Positions 1 through 7,911 of a stretch of DNA of 19,809 nucleotides are shown here, piece after piece. The notes beneath the pieces are model-generated. The model did not search any database and was not told where the DNA came from. It saw nothing but the letters and a program-made list of their open reading frames with translations. The stretch spans positions 1 through 19,809 of the forward strand of contig DAHVAU010000014.1 in assembly GCA_027314465.1 (NCBI GenBank), in the 5' to 3' direction. Both the position numbers and the translations under genes were made by a program. How positions within the stretch are numbered: position 1 is the stretch's first letter; each line of letters begins with the position of its first letter. This DNA comes from Microcaldota archaeon. Its GTDB lineage: Archaea; Micrarchaeota; Micrarchaeia; Micrarchaeales; CABMGC01.

Positions 1-1163
1 CGCCGATAATCTACCAGAACAGGTTCATAGACCTGGATATGCTTATAGCACTGTACAACATAGCAGATGCGGCACTGATAACGCCTCTTCGCGACGGCAT
101 GAATCTGGTGGCAAAGGAGTACGTGGCCAGCAAGGTCGACCAGTCAGGCGTGCTTATACTCAGCGGAATGGCAGGCGCAGCAAAGGAGCTGGGCGATGCG
201 GTTATAGTGAACCCCTACCATCCCGATGACATCTGTGATGCTCTGACAAGGGCTCTGGAGATGCCTGCGGAGGAGCAGGCCCAGCGCATAGCCTCTATGC
301 AGGAGAGGATAAGATCGTATGACATAGTAAGGTGGGGGACGGATTTCATGAAGGAGCTCCATGGGCTCAGGGAGATCCAGGACGTATTCGATGCGAAGCT
401 GCTGGGAAGAAACGAGGCGCCGCTACTATCAAGCTGGGAAAAGTCCAGAACGGCCCTGATCCTACTGGACTACGACGGTGTGCTAGTGCCGCTCATAGAC
501 GACCTGCGCAAGTCAGAACCTACTAAGCAGGTTCTGGACATACTAAAGGCGATTAGCAGCGACAAGAACAATGAGGTAGTTGTTATAAGCGGGAGGAGCA
601 AGACGAGCCTGGAGCGGTGGTTTGGCAACATGGATATCTCTCTTGTGGCAGAGCACGGCGCCCTTGTGAAGGACAGGGGATCGGAATGGAGATTCCTAAG
701 ACCGCTCACTTCTGAGTGGAAGTCCAGGATAATGCCCATACTCAAGGACTATGCAGACAGGCTGCCTGGCTCGTATGTGGAAGAAAAGGAATTCTCCCTT
801 GTATGGCACTACAGGAGGGCTGAGTCTGATTTCGCATCGCTGCGTATAGACGAGTTGTTCGACAGTCTTAGCAAGCTCACGTCCAATGCAGATGTGCAGG
901 TGTACAAGGGCAACAAGATCATTGAGATAAAGAACTCAGGATCCGACAAGGGCACCGCTGCGATGCATTTTGTCAACAAGCATGAGCGCGACTTCATACT
1001 TGCGATAGGAGACGACTACACCGATGAGGACATGTTCAGACTCCTGCCAAAAGAGGCGTACACAATACGTATAGGGCTTGTGCAGTCATACGCCAGATTC
1101 AACCTGCACGATAGCGCAGAAGCACTGCGTCTGCTGAGTAGGATGGTCTCAGGGCGCGCTTGA
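1..1163 (+). CDS. Bifunctional trehalose-6-phosphate synthase/phosphatase, 3' part (5' end outside window)
   Basis: The reading frame is already open at base 3, so the start lies upstream of the window. The visible N-terminal part carries the end of a GT20 glycosyltransferase (OtsA-like), including DAALITPLRDGMNLVAKEY, the nucleotide-sugar binding end of this family. The C-terminal part, from about base 440, is a HAD-type trehalose-6-phosphate phosphatase (OtsB-like): motif I is LLDYDGVLVP with its first Asp at 468-470, followed by VVISGRS and the Mg-binding GDDYTDEDMF. A fused protein would join UDP- or ADP-glucose to glucose-6-phosphate and then remove the phosphate to give trehalose, a cytoplasmic compatible solute. 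Synthase-phosphatase fusions are known in eukaryotes and in some archaea and bacteria. The phosphatase half looks intact. The synthase half cannot be judged because most of it is missing here. Confidence 0.9.
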   Translation, partial: PIIYQNRFIDLDMLIALYNIADAALITPLRDGMNLVAKEYVASKVDQSGVLILSGMAGAAKELGDAVIVNPYHPDDICDALTRALEMPAEEQAQRIASMQERIRSYDIVRWGTDFMKELHGLREIQDVFDAKLLGRNEAPLLSSWEKSRTALILLDYDGVLVPLIDDLRKSEPTKQVLDILKAISSDKNNEVVVISGRSKTSLERWFGNMDISLVAEHGALVKDRGSEWRFLRPLTSEWKSRIMPILKDYADRLPGSYVEEKEFSLVWHYRRAESDFASLRIDELFDSLSKLTSNADVQVYKGNKIIEIKNSGSDKGTAAMHFVNKHERDFILAIGDDYTDEDMFRLLPKEAYTIRIGLVQSYARFNLHDSAEALRLLSRMVSGRA

Positions 1164-1207
1164 GCGCATTGCTCGCCAGGACGGCAGCAAACTTGCCGCT
1201 ACAAACC

Positions 1208-1218
1208 ATTTTATTAAG
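1208..1218 (+). promoter_or_regulatory. TATA box for the LamG surface protein gene
   Basis: An AT-rich element (ATTTTATTAAG) lies in the 70 bp spacer after the trehalose gene. Its centre is about 20 bp before ATG 1234 and 26 bp before ATG 1240. Archaeal transcription usually starts 22-27 bp downstream of the TATA centre, so a leaderless mRNA starting at or next to ATG 1240 is plausible. No Shine-Dalgarno sequence is visible before either ATG. Confidence 0.5.
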
Positions 1219-1233
1219 CACTGGTCCCTCTTT

Positions 1234-2187
1234 ATGTGCATGAAGAAGGCGAAGGCTGCGGCGCAACCCAGCAAGGAGAAGTCCCAGTCCGCCATGGAAT
1301 ACCTCATGACGTACGGCTGGGCCATACTAGTTGTGGTGGTTGTGATGGTCGCCCTGTTCGAGCTGGGAATACTTGGCGGGAATCAGTTTGACGTGAGAGT
1401 GCAGCCAGGTTCGTGCAACGTGTTCAGGCCCTATGGGATCGGATCGGTGATCGACATCAGCCTTCAGGGCCAATGCAATAATGCTCTCCCAGAATTTGTG
1501 ATGCAGGGATTTGGTGTCGGGGACTTCTCAAACATACCAGGATCCAATTCCCTGTCCAGCCCTCTTAATATAAACGGAAACTCCATAACAATAACTGCAT
1601 GGGTGTACATAATAGGCTCGCCTTGGCACGACATAGTAGACAAGGAAGGCCAGTATGGGATGAAGATAGACTATCAGAATAGCCCGCATCCATGCTCACC
1701 AAGCAACTACAATGGATTCTGCCTGGAGTGGGATACATCCTCTGACTGGACTGGTGTGAGCTTCCCAATACCAAACGCCACGTTCAATCAGTGGATCTTC
1801 CTTGCAACCACGCAGGATGGGGCAGTCAAGTCATGGTATGCAGATGGTAAGCCAATAGGCACTACCAATGCCGGAGGGCAGCTGTCATACTCCAATGCAA
1901 ATCTCAGCATAGGGGCGATATCACCTGGACGGACAGGCTATGGAGAAGCGGAATGGTTCAACGGAAGCATAGCCAACGTGCAGATATACAACTCCTCCCT
2001 CACTGCAAACGAGATAAAGGCGCTGTACATAGAGGGCATAGGAGGCGATCCAGTGGACCTGCAGAACCTTGTGGGATGGTGGCCGCTCAACGGCAATTCC
2101 AATGACTACAGCGGGAACCACAATAATGGGCAGATATTCAACAACTCCTTCTCAGGGACGTGGAACAACAACTACCAGTTCACGTGA
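1234..2187 (+). CDS. Surface protein with class III (prepilin-like) signal peptide and LamG jellyroll domain
   Basis: The N-terminus has a short Lys-rich stretch, then KSQSAMEYLMTYGWAILV and a run of Val/Met/Leu. This is the archaeal class III signal peptide: a prepilin peptidase cuts before QSAMEY and the hydrophobic helix stays as an assembly or anchor segment. Residues about 80-270 resemble a concanavalin A-like LamG/laminin-G jellyroll, with ITITAWVY, WIFLATTQDG, WYADGKPIG, FNGSIANVQIYNSSLTANEI. The tail (about residue 278 on) begins a second LamG-like strand set (LVGWWPLNGNSNDYSGN) but stops after about 40 residues. Several N-glycosylation sequons fit an exported protein. It probably binds surface glycans or helps adhesion; this is inferred from the fold. 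ATG 1240 is an alternative start given the TATA spacing. The gene converges on the MazG-like gene with only 5 bp between stop codons. Confidence 0.82.
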   Translation: MCMKKAKAAAQPSKEKSQSAMEYLMTYGWAILVVVVVMVALFELGILGGNQFDVRVQPGSCNVFRPYGIGSVIDISLQGQCNNALPEFVMQGFGVGDFSNIPGSNSLSSPLNINGNSITITAWVYIIGSPWHDIVDKEGQYGMKIDYQNSPHPCSPSNYNGFCLEWDTSSDWTGVSFPIPNATFNQWIFLATTQDGAVKSWYADGKPIGTTNAGGQLSYSNANLSIGAISPGRTGYGEAEWFNGSIANVQIYNSSLTANEIKALYIEGIGGDPVDLQNLVGWWPLNGNSNDYSGNHNNGQIFNNSFSGTWNNNYQFT

Positions 2188-2192
2188 CTGAA

Positions 2193-2507
2193 CTATCTGT
2201 TGTCACCGCTCCCCTTGAGCTTGCCGCGCATCTTCCTGCTCTTAAGCTTTGCTATGTTGTACTTTGCGACCTCGTCTAGTGAGAGACCCATGTCGGTTGC
2301 AACCTGGCTGACGTACCAAAGAACATCGCCCAGCTCTGCCATTATGTCCTCTTTGTCGAGCTTCTTCCTGTCGCGCATCCTCTTCTTTATCTTGTTGAGC
2401 AGTTCGCCGGTCTCCCCTGCGAGGCCGGTTGCAGGATAGTACAGCTTGTACTTCTTGGGATATATTGCAGTAGACCTTGCCTTCCTCTGGTATTCGGACA
2501 TGTCCAC
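2193..2507 (-). CDS. MazG-like nucleoside triphosphate pyrophosphohydrolase
   Basis: About 104 residues, the usual size of single-domain MazG-like all-alpha NTP pyrophosphatases. The metal-binding pattern of two acidic helices is present: GLAGETGELLNKIKKR (E-x-x-E) and ELGDVLWYVSQVA (E-x-x-D). Such enzymes hydrolyse (d)NTPs to (d)NMP and pyrophosphate, often cleaning damaged nucleotides in the cytoplasm. The exact substrate cannot be read from sequence. I chose the GTG at 2507 (MDMSEYQRK) because GAGGTGG sits 6 nt upstream of it. That ribosome binding site overlaps the secY stop codon, so translation is probably coupled to secY. A GTG at 2516 and an ATG at 2501 are alternatives. It is the last gene of the V4R-secY-mazG operon. 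A link with the thymidylate genes 8 kb away is only speculation. Confidence 0.85.
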   Translation of the reverse strand: MDMSEYQRKARSTAIYPKKYKLYYPATGLAGETGELLNKIKKRMRDRKKLDKEDIMAELGDVLWYVSQVATDMGLSLDEVAKYNIAKLKSRKMRGKLKGSGDNR

Positions 2508-2517
2508 TGGCGCCACC

Positions 2518-3978
2518 TCATGAGAGGACGTTGTCCAAGGCAGGTATTCCCTGAAGCATCTTGTCCCTCTCCAGCTGCTGGTAGAGCATGTACATTATGC
2601 CCACTGTAAGCAGCACCCCCATTCCCGAGCCTATCGCGCCTGTTAGAGTGGCGAACGCCGCAAGGAGGGCGACGAATATGCTGCCCAGCACAGTTATGGT
2701 AGGTATGTACTTGTTCAGCATTCCCTCCATTACCCTAGGATCCCGCCTAAAGCCAGGTATCTGCCACCCGACCTCCTGCAGCTGCTCTGAAACGCTCTTG
2801 GGATTCTGGCCCGTCATCTCAACCCAGAACTTCCCGAATATGATGCATAGCACCACAAGCATCAGTGTGTACGTTATAACGTGTGCCCATTCAGGAACCA
2901 GCGCAAATCCCCCCCAGGGCATGTAGAGCCTGCTGCTTGAGGTGAAGAAGTAGTTGAAATACTGGCTGTAACTGCCTATGCCGTAAGGCGCGGCGTATGG
3001 GAGAGGGAAGTTAGGCGATACTAGATACAGCAATCCTCCGGATAGCTGGTTTGTGGTCGCTCCGGTGGAAGATGTGGAAGGCTGGTAGAAGGCTATGAAA
3101 TGCGCGGCGCCGGCCCATGCACCTCCGACCCCGGCGAGGAACGAGAACCAGACGCCAAGAGATACTATAAGGGATGTTGCAAGAATCACCGGCAGCACGC
3201 TGACGTACAGGAATGGTATGGGCAGCCTGCCGCCTATGCCCCTGAACTGGCTGAATGCCAGTGGAAGCTCCACCTTCATATCGTATGCGTATATGCTCAC
3301 CAGCATGACTATTATGGCGAAGAACAGAGGGCCGAATGCCAGTATGGCGTTTGGAAGCGCTGCTGACCCCCCAGTAACCAGGGCAGTAGCTGCTGATGGT
3401 ATTAGTATGTCTACTGTGCCTGCAATAATCGAGTATGCAACGCCTCCGGCTATGAACAGGTTGATTCCGGATGTCAGCCCGTACTTCACCATCATCTCAT
3501 CGAGGAATATGACTATTACGGCGCTTATGGCCAGCTGCGCTACTACTACACCAAAGTAGCTTGGGCTTGCTATTGGAACGTAGCCGGTAAGAGTGAATAT
3601 CAGGGACTCCACAACTGCTATGCAGATTGCGGCGAGCTTCTGCACCCCCTGGAACCTGCCCTTCTGCTGCGGGTCAGTCATGTCTATCTTCAGTATGCCG
3701 GTGCCCTGTATCAGCTGCAGGACTATGCTTGACAGCACTATTGGACCTATGCCTACGGTTATCAATGTGCCCGTCCTGGCCGCGAATATGATATTGATCA
3801 GCTGCAGCACAGGCTCCTTGAGGGTAGATAAGTTGACCCCATAGGCAGGGGTGCTGAACATGAGAAAGTACAGCCCCATGATTAGGGCCGTCCATTTGAG
3901 CTTGTCCTTGAACGATAGCGGTCTCTCGGGCTTTTTTATGTGCGGCAGCAGGCCAAGTACAGAGTCAAGTATTCCCAT
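2518..3978 (-). CDS. secY: Protein translocase subunit SecY
   Basis: 486 residues with about ten hydrophobic segments. This is the channel subunit of the SecYE-beta translocon, which moves unfolded proteins across or into the cytoplasmic membrane. Family features include the amphipathic N-terminal helix (SVLGLLPHIKKPERPLSFKDK), the early segment after TM1, GIGPIVLSSIVLQLIQGTGIL in TM2, DPQQKGRFQGVQKLAA in the following cytoplasmic loop, and the cytoplasmic loop GWQIPGFRRDPRVMEGMLNKYIP before the last helices, typical of archaeal SecY. It starts at ATG 3978, whose A is shared with the TGA of the upstream V4R gene. SecY is usually encoded in the spc ribosomal protein cluster of archaea, but no ribosomal gene is visible here, so secY has a different neighbourhood in this genome. 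The exported proteins at 1234, 8420 and 19187 are likely clients. Confidence 0.96.
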   Translation of the reverse strand: MGILDSVLGLLPHIKKPERPLSFKDKLKWTALIMGLYFLMFSTPAYGVNLSTLKEPVLQLINIIFAARTGTLITVGIGPIVLSSIVLQLIQGTGILKIDMTDPQQKGRFQGVQKLAAICIAVVESLIFTLTGYVPIASPSYFGVVVAQLAISAVIVIFLDEMMVKYGLTSGINLFIAGGVAYSIIAGTVDILIPSAATALVTGGSAALPNAILAFGPLFFAIIVMLVSIYAYDMKVELPLAFSQFRGIGGRLPIPFLYVSVLPVILATSLIVSLGVWFSFLAGVGGAWAGAAHFIAFYQPSTSSTGATTNQLSGGLLYLVSPNFPLPYAAPYGIGSYSQYFNYFFTSSSRLYMPWGGFALVPEWAHVITYTLMLVVLCIIFGKFWVEMTGQNPKSVSEQLQEVGWQIPGFRRDPRVMEGMLNKYIPTITVLGSIFVALLAAFATLTGAIGSGMGVLLTVGIMYMLYQQLERDKMLQGIPALDNVLS

Positions 3979-4964
3979 CAGATCTTCCTGGTTGCTTCTA
4001 TTACGGCAGTGTAGGTGCTGTCGCTGTTTGTGCTGAAGTCCACCCTTGCAGACATGCCTCTTGCATTGAAGAGGCCTGCGATTATGGCTGCAGGCATGGC
4101 GACGAATGCCCTTGCCGAGTTATAGCTTTCGAATCTCAGCCTTATAATGCTTTTCCTTCCCCGTTTCTCGCTTGATGCTGAGGCCCCGAAATAGTTTGCT
4201 ACATTCTCCACAGCAACTGACATCGACGCTCCGGACCTGGCAAGCTTCTCGCCGGTCATGAACATTATCTTCGATACCTGCTCGGACAACCTGGAATCCA
4301 GGAGCGGCACGCATGCCAGCATCCTGTAGTACCCGTCATCCAGGCGCGCGAATTTGCTTGACCCGAGCTCTGAGGCTATGCCGGCAATCACCTGCGATAT
4401 GCCTATAGGATAGAAATTGTGCCTGGGGCCGTATGATGCCGAGAACTGGCATTCTCCTGAGCCGGAGTATACGCACCTGCGCTCCGACGCGTTTATGCGT
4501 ATGCCAGTAGATGCAGACAGATAGCCGGCTATGACTCCCGACTCGTAGATGTGTATTGCGCCTGGGCCTGGCTTGCCCCGCTGGCCGTGCTTGTGCATCG
4601 ATGTTATCATCACCTCGTCAACGAAGGGGTTGTATAGTGAGTCCTTCAGCCCTATCCTGTCAAGCACCGATGATATGCCAGATTCCTTGCCCAGCTTGAA
4701 CGCCATGCTTCTGCCCACAGAGAACCCGAAATCGTACCCCAGCTCAGCAGTGCTTGATGTCGTGGAGTATATCAGGTTCTCTATGCTAGTGCCGTTGGAC
4801 TGTGATGGTCTGCACCCAACCAGCATGCCTATAAGCAGGTCCTCGATATCGTGTACGGAACTGCCCTGGTGCTCTGATACCCTGGGCTTTGCGGATCTTT
4901 TTCGCCCTGCCCCTATGCGCCTAGCTCTATGCGCACTGGTCCTATTTTGCCTATTAGCTCCCAT
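3978..4964 (-). CDS. V4R (vinyl-4-reductase-like) domain protein
   Basis: About 328 residues from ATG 4964. Residues about 75-175 look like a V4R/TRAPP-like small-molecule binding domain: IYESGVIAGYLSASTGI followed by ERRCVYSGSGECQFSA, matching the family pattern of an ESG...G helix, then a Cys, a Gly and a second C-x-F. The two Cys (about 164 and 172) could bind metal. A basic N-terminal tail and a C-terminal region of about 140 residues have no recognised domain. V4R domains occur in bacteriochlorophyll biosynthesis proteins and in ligand-sensing regulators; the function here is unknown. A TTG at 5003 would extend it by 13 residues but lies upstream of the transcription start predicted from the TATA box at 5007-5016, so ATG 4964 is preferred. 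It leads the operon with secY (TGATG overlap). Confidence 0.68.
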   Translation of the reverse strand: MGANRQNRTSAHRARRIGAGRKRSAKPRVSEHQGSSVHDIEDLLIGMLVGCRPSQSNGTSIENLIYSTTSSTAELGYDFGFSVGRSMAFKLGKESGISSVLDRIGLKDSLYNPFVDEVMITSMHKHGQRGKPGPGAIHIYESGVIAGYLSASTGIRINASERRCVYSGSGECQFSASYGPRHNFYPIGISQVIAGIASELGSSKFARLDDGYYRMLACVPLLDSRLSEQVSKIMFMTGEKLARSGASMSVAVENVANYFGASASSEKRGRKSIIRLRFESYNSARAFVAMPAAIIAGLFNARGMSARVDFSTNSDSTYTAVIEATRKI

Positions 4965-5005
4965 TCCTATGACGCCGCTGTTTGATAAGATAAATTCACG
5001 CAAAG

Positions 5006-5016
5006 ACTTATATTTG
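5006..5016. promoter_or_regulatory. Shared TATA element between the divergent V4R-secY operon and ABC transporter genes
   Basis: The sequence ACTTATATTTG sits between divergent genes. On the plus strand its centre is about 25 bp before ATG 5036, implying a leaderless permease transcript. On the minus strand it reads AAATATAAG, with an expected start near 4986 and a leader of about 20 nt before ATG 4964. No other strong TATA-like element was seen for either gene. Confidence 0.5.
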
Positions 5017-5035
5017 CTCGTCGGCGCTTATAATT

Positions 5036-6607
5036 ATGGATTTGCTAGGGCTTGTTCTGCGGCTGGTTCTAGACACAACCGTTTCGTGGGCAAGGATGTT
5101 CCTAGCGCTCGCACCGTCGGTGGCCATAAGCATTTTTGTCGGGGTGTGGATAGCCACATCATCAAGAGCCGGGAAGCTCGTCATGCCGCTGGTAGACGTG
5201 CTGCAGACAATACCGATACTTGCCTTCTTCCCTTTCGCGATATACGTATTCGTAGCTGTGCTTCCCGGATACATCGGCGTCAACGCTGCAGTCATATTCC
5301 TGATAATAACTAGCATGGTATGGAACATGATAATAGGCGTGTACGAGGCCATACGCACCATACCAAAGGAATTCGAGGAGGTGGCGCAGCTCTACCACTT
5401 CGACATATGGAAGAAGCTGCGCAGGATTTATGTGCCGGCGTGCCTTCCCAGGCTTGTGGAGCAGTCCATACTGTCCTGGTCCATAGGGCTCTTCTACCTG
5501 GTTACAAGCGAGATCTTCTCCATAGGCAACAGCAACTACCAGGTTAAGTACGGTATAGGCGTGGCTCTAATAAAACTGGCACAGGGAAGCGGCATGTATT
5601 ATGTCCTTGGTCTTGGAGTGTTCGTTGCCTTCGTAGTGCTCACACGGTTCCTGTTCTTCAGGCCGCTGGAAAAATACTCTACCAAGCATCTCAGGCAGCA
5701 GGCACAGAAGCCAAAGTCGCAATTCGAGAAGGGTGCGATAAGGTGGCTCGAGAATAACCTGCCGAGGCGCAAGGTTGCTTTCGACGCCGCTGGATTCGCA
5801 GTGAACCTGGGGAGAACGCGCGCTGCCACGCACCGCAGGGTGAGCAGAAAGATCGAGATTCCGCACCTCTACAAGCTTATTATGGTGGTCGTGCTGGCAG
5901 TGCTTGCATATGCGATAGCATCAAACAGCACATTGAGAGGATATGAATTGCTGGTTATACCTGCCCTGCTGGCGACCTTTATGCGCGTATGGGTGGCATT
6001 TGCAATAGGCATGATAATTGCAATACCAGTATGCGTGTACATCATATTCATGTCAAGGCATGCGTCCCAGTACATGCTCCTGTTCCAGATAGTCGCATCG
6101 ATACCGGCGACTGTATTGCTGCCTGTCATAGTGCTGGTATTTGCAGGGGGCAGCTACGGTGGAGAAGCAGTGGCCTTTGTGATATTCCTGCTAAGCAGCA
6201 TATGGTATGTGATATTCAGCATAGTGGCGAGCACAAGGACCCTGCCCACCAACGTGCTTGAGGTGCAGAAGGTGTTCTCAATAAAAGGATGGAACGCATG
6301 GAAGAACGTTTACCTTAGGGCGATAATTCCAGGGCTAATTACTGGCGCAATGACTGGGATAGCTGCTGAATGGAACGCCAGCATCGTTGCAGAATACTTC
6401 ACGGCCAGCGGAGTTACAGGAACTACGAACGTGCTTAGTCAGGTAGGGGTTGGGGTAGGAAAGCTTCTTGACCTGTCACTTGCAGCCGGAGGCCAGGGGA
6501 TATGGCTGATGGTAATCGCGCTTATAAATCTTGTAGTGATGATATTGTTGGTAAACACGTTTGTGTGGAAGCGCTTCTACAACAGGATTGCTAAGATATA
6601 TGGGTAA
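5036..6607 (+). CDS. ABC-type anion transporter, duplicated (fused) permease
   Basis: 523 residues made of two copies of the binding-protein-dependent transport permease domain, each with about 5-6 hydrophobic segments. Each copy ends with the cytoplasmic EAA coupling loop that docks on the ATPase: about residues 112-137 (EEVAQLYHFDIWKKLRRIY) and about 408-435 (VFSIKGWNAWKNVYLRA). The basic linker between copies (about 215-280) is rich in Lys and Arg. The order and motifs match the duplicated permeases of nitrate/sulfonate/taurine-type importers described for archaea (COG4986 type). A single chain could therefore form the whole channel with two ATPase subunits. No substrate-binding protein gene is nearby, so the anion is unknown. 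It overlaps the ATPase gene by 8 bp if that gene starts at 6600. The transcript is probably leaderless. Confidence 0.87.
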   Translation: MDLLGLVLRLVLDTTVSWARMFLALAPSVAISIFVGVWIATSSRAGKLVMPLVDVLQTIPILAFFPFAIYVFVAVLPGYIGVNAAVIFLIITSMVWNMIIGVYEAIRTIPKEFEEVAQLYHFDIWKKLRRIYVPACLPRLVEQSILSWSIGLFYLVTSEIFSIGNSNYQVKYGIGVALIKLAQGSGMYYVLGLGVFVAFVVLTRFLFFRPLEKYSTKHLRQQAQKPKSQFEKGAIRWLENNLPRRKVAFDAAGFAVNLGRTRAATHRRVSRKIEIPHLYKLIMVVVLAVLAYAIASNSTLRGYELLVIPALLATFMRVWVAFAIGMIIAIPVCVYIIFMSRHASQYMLLFQIVASIPATVLLPVIVLVFAGGSYGGEAVAFVIFLLSSIWYVIFSIVASTRTLPTNVLEVQKVFSIKGWNAWKNVYLRAIIPGLITGAMTGIAAEWNASIVAEYFTASGVTGTTNVLSQVGVGVGKLLDLSLAAGGQGIWLMVIALINLVVMILLVNTFVWKRFYNRIAKIYG

Positions 6608-7358
6608 GCTAATGAGGATGCTCTCTGTAGAGGACGTGTCATTCTTTTATGAGAACAGCAGCCAGCAGGTAATGGACAGGGTGTCATTCACTGCTGACAG
6701 GGGCGAGTTCGTATCCTTAGTGGGGCCTTCTGGATGCGGCAAGAGCACGCTGCTTAGGATAGTCGCAGGCCTGGCCTCTGCTTCTTCTGGCAGAGTCATG
6801 TTCATGGGCAAGAGAATAGATGGGCCCAATAGCAAGGTGTCATTTGTGTTCCAGGATTTTGCGCTTATGCCATGGCTCACAAACCAGGACAACGTAAAGA
6901 TGGGGCTGTCGCTTACAAACCTTAGCGACCAGGAGAAGGACAGTAAAGCCGCGGAGCTGCTGGACCGTTTCGGCCTTGGCGGATTTGAGAACTACTATCC
7001 CAACGTGCTAAGCGGAGGAATGAAGCAGCGCGTAGGCATAGCAAGGGCCATAGCCTCGGACCCGCAGGTGCTGCTCATGGACGAGCCGTTCAGCTCTCTG
7101 GACGAGCTTACGGCAGACACTCTTAGGTCAGATATAGTCCACATGCTTGAGAGCAAGGACATATCTGTAAACTGCGTACTCATGGTAACCCACAACGTTG
7201 AGGAGGCGGTTGAGCTGTCGGACAAAGTTGTTGTGCTGTCCAGCAAGCCGGCGCATGTAAAGAAGGTTGTGAATCTGCACTGGAAGAGGCCACGTGACAA
7301 GAGGTCCAAGCAGTTCACTGATGCTATGGACCAGATATACGCAATACTGGCGCAATGA
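6600..7358 (+). CDS. ABC transporter ATPase, nitrate/sulfonate/taurine type
   Basis: 252 residues with all ATP-binding elements: Walker A GPSGCGKST (Lys about 48), Q-loop VFQDFALMPW, signature LSGGMKQR (about 137-144), Walker B VLLMDEP (Asp161, Glu162) and the H-loop VTHNVEEA (His198). The ALMPW after the Q-loop is typical of the SsuB/TauB/NrtD class. It powers transport through the duplicated permease encoded just upstream. I chose ATG 6600, which overlaps the permease stop (ATGGGTAA); ATG 6612 and 6618 are nearby alternatives. The protein lacks the C-terminal AAA-associated extension that some family members have, and a separate protein resembling that extension is encoded convergently from 7841. 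The two stop codons are only 6 bp apart. Confidence 0.93.
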   Translation: MGKLMRMLSVEDVSFFYENSSQQVMDRVSFTADRGEFVSLVGPSGCGKSTLLRIVAGLASASSGRVMFMGKRIDGPNSKVSFVFQDFALMPWLTNQDNVKMGLSLTNLSDQEKDSKAAELLDRFGLGGFENYYPNVLSGGMKQRVGIARAIASDPQVLLMDEPFSSLDELTADTLRSDIVHMLESKDISVNCVLMVTHNVEEAVELSDKVVVLSSKPAHVKKVVNLHWKRPRDKRSKQFTDAMDQIYAILAQ

Positions 7359-7364
7359 TGCCTG

Positions 7365-7841
7365 CTACCTGTGCGTGCGCCAGGTATCGTTCTCCACGTT
7401 GTAGACGATTAGCTTGCTCCTGACTCCCCACCTTATTAGGAGCTTCTTGAGCATCTGGTCGTTCACAGTCTCGTCCTCATGGAGCACTATGCCCTTTGCC
7501 CTGAGCATTGTGAACAGGTCCTTTGTCTGCACCTCCCCGTCGCCCAGTATCATTATGGTGCTCTTGAACGGCTCTACAGAGACCAGGCTGTCCTTCATGG
7601 TCTTGGAGAAGTTTGAGAACGTGAGCTTCTCGCCCTTGTCTGTGAGCTGCAGTGCCGACTTCTTTATTGTGGTGAGGCCAAGGAGCTTGCATGCATCAAT
7701 CAACGGAAGCAGATCGTCTATGTCCTCCTCCGATTCCGTTGCGAGCTCTGACATGCTCATGCGGCCCTTGTGCTGCCTTAGAATACCGATTATAGCCCTT
7801 ACACGGCCTATGCCCGTGCCTAGGGGAAACATACCCTCCAT
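7365..7841 (-). CDS. Stand-alone AAA-associated C-terminal domain protein (COG4754-like)
   Basis: 158 residues. The N-terminal half looks like a winged helix: MSELATESEEDIDDLLPLIDACKLLGL, then LQLTDKGEKL. This matches, in my recollection, the C-terminal AAA-associated domain found fused to nitrate/sulfonate-type ABC ATPases and also as a free archaeal protein (COG4754, PF09821). The second half (VSVEPFKSTIMIL, EVQTKDLFTMLRAKG) agrees in length and pattern. It would be expected to regulate or bind the ATPase encoded face to face with it; that is inference from family and context. ATG 7841 is preceded by an AT-rich stretch that can hold its own promoter, so it is not in the transporter operon. 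A general DNA-binding role is the alternative. Confidence 0.68.
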   Translation of the reverse strand: MEGMFPLGTGIGRVRAIIGILRQHKGRMSMSELATESEEDIDDLLPLIDACKLLGLTTIKKSALQLTDKGEKLTFSNFSKTMKDSLVSVEPFKSTIMILGDGEVQTKDLFTMLRAKGIVLHEDETVNDQMLKKLLIRWGVRSKLIVYNVENDTWRTHR

Positions 7842-7852
7842 ATCGATTTAAT

Positions 7853-7885
7853 ATGAATAATAAAGCTTTTATTAATATTGTATTA
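7853..7885 (-). promoter_or_regulatory. AT-rich promoter region of the AAA-associated domain gene
   Basis: This stretch is almost pure A and T. On the minus strand it contains CTTTATTATTC about 17-25 bp before ATG 7841, and a second candidate, AATATTAATAAAAG, further upstream. Either can act as a TATA box. The exact box cannot be decided. Confidence 0.35.
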
Positions 7886-7911
7886 CGACGTAAAAGCACT
7901 TGATGATGACG

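Noticed and set aside
3095..3559. 154-codon plus-strand frame inside secY
   Set aside because: Antisense to a highly conserved gene and without any family signature.
4549..5313. 254-codon plus-strand frame spanning the V4R gene start and the permease start
   Set aside because: It is antisense to the V4R gene and out of frame with the permease, crosses the shared promoter and has no recognisable domain.
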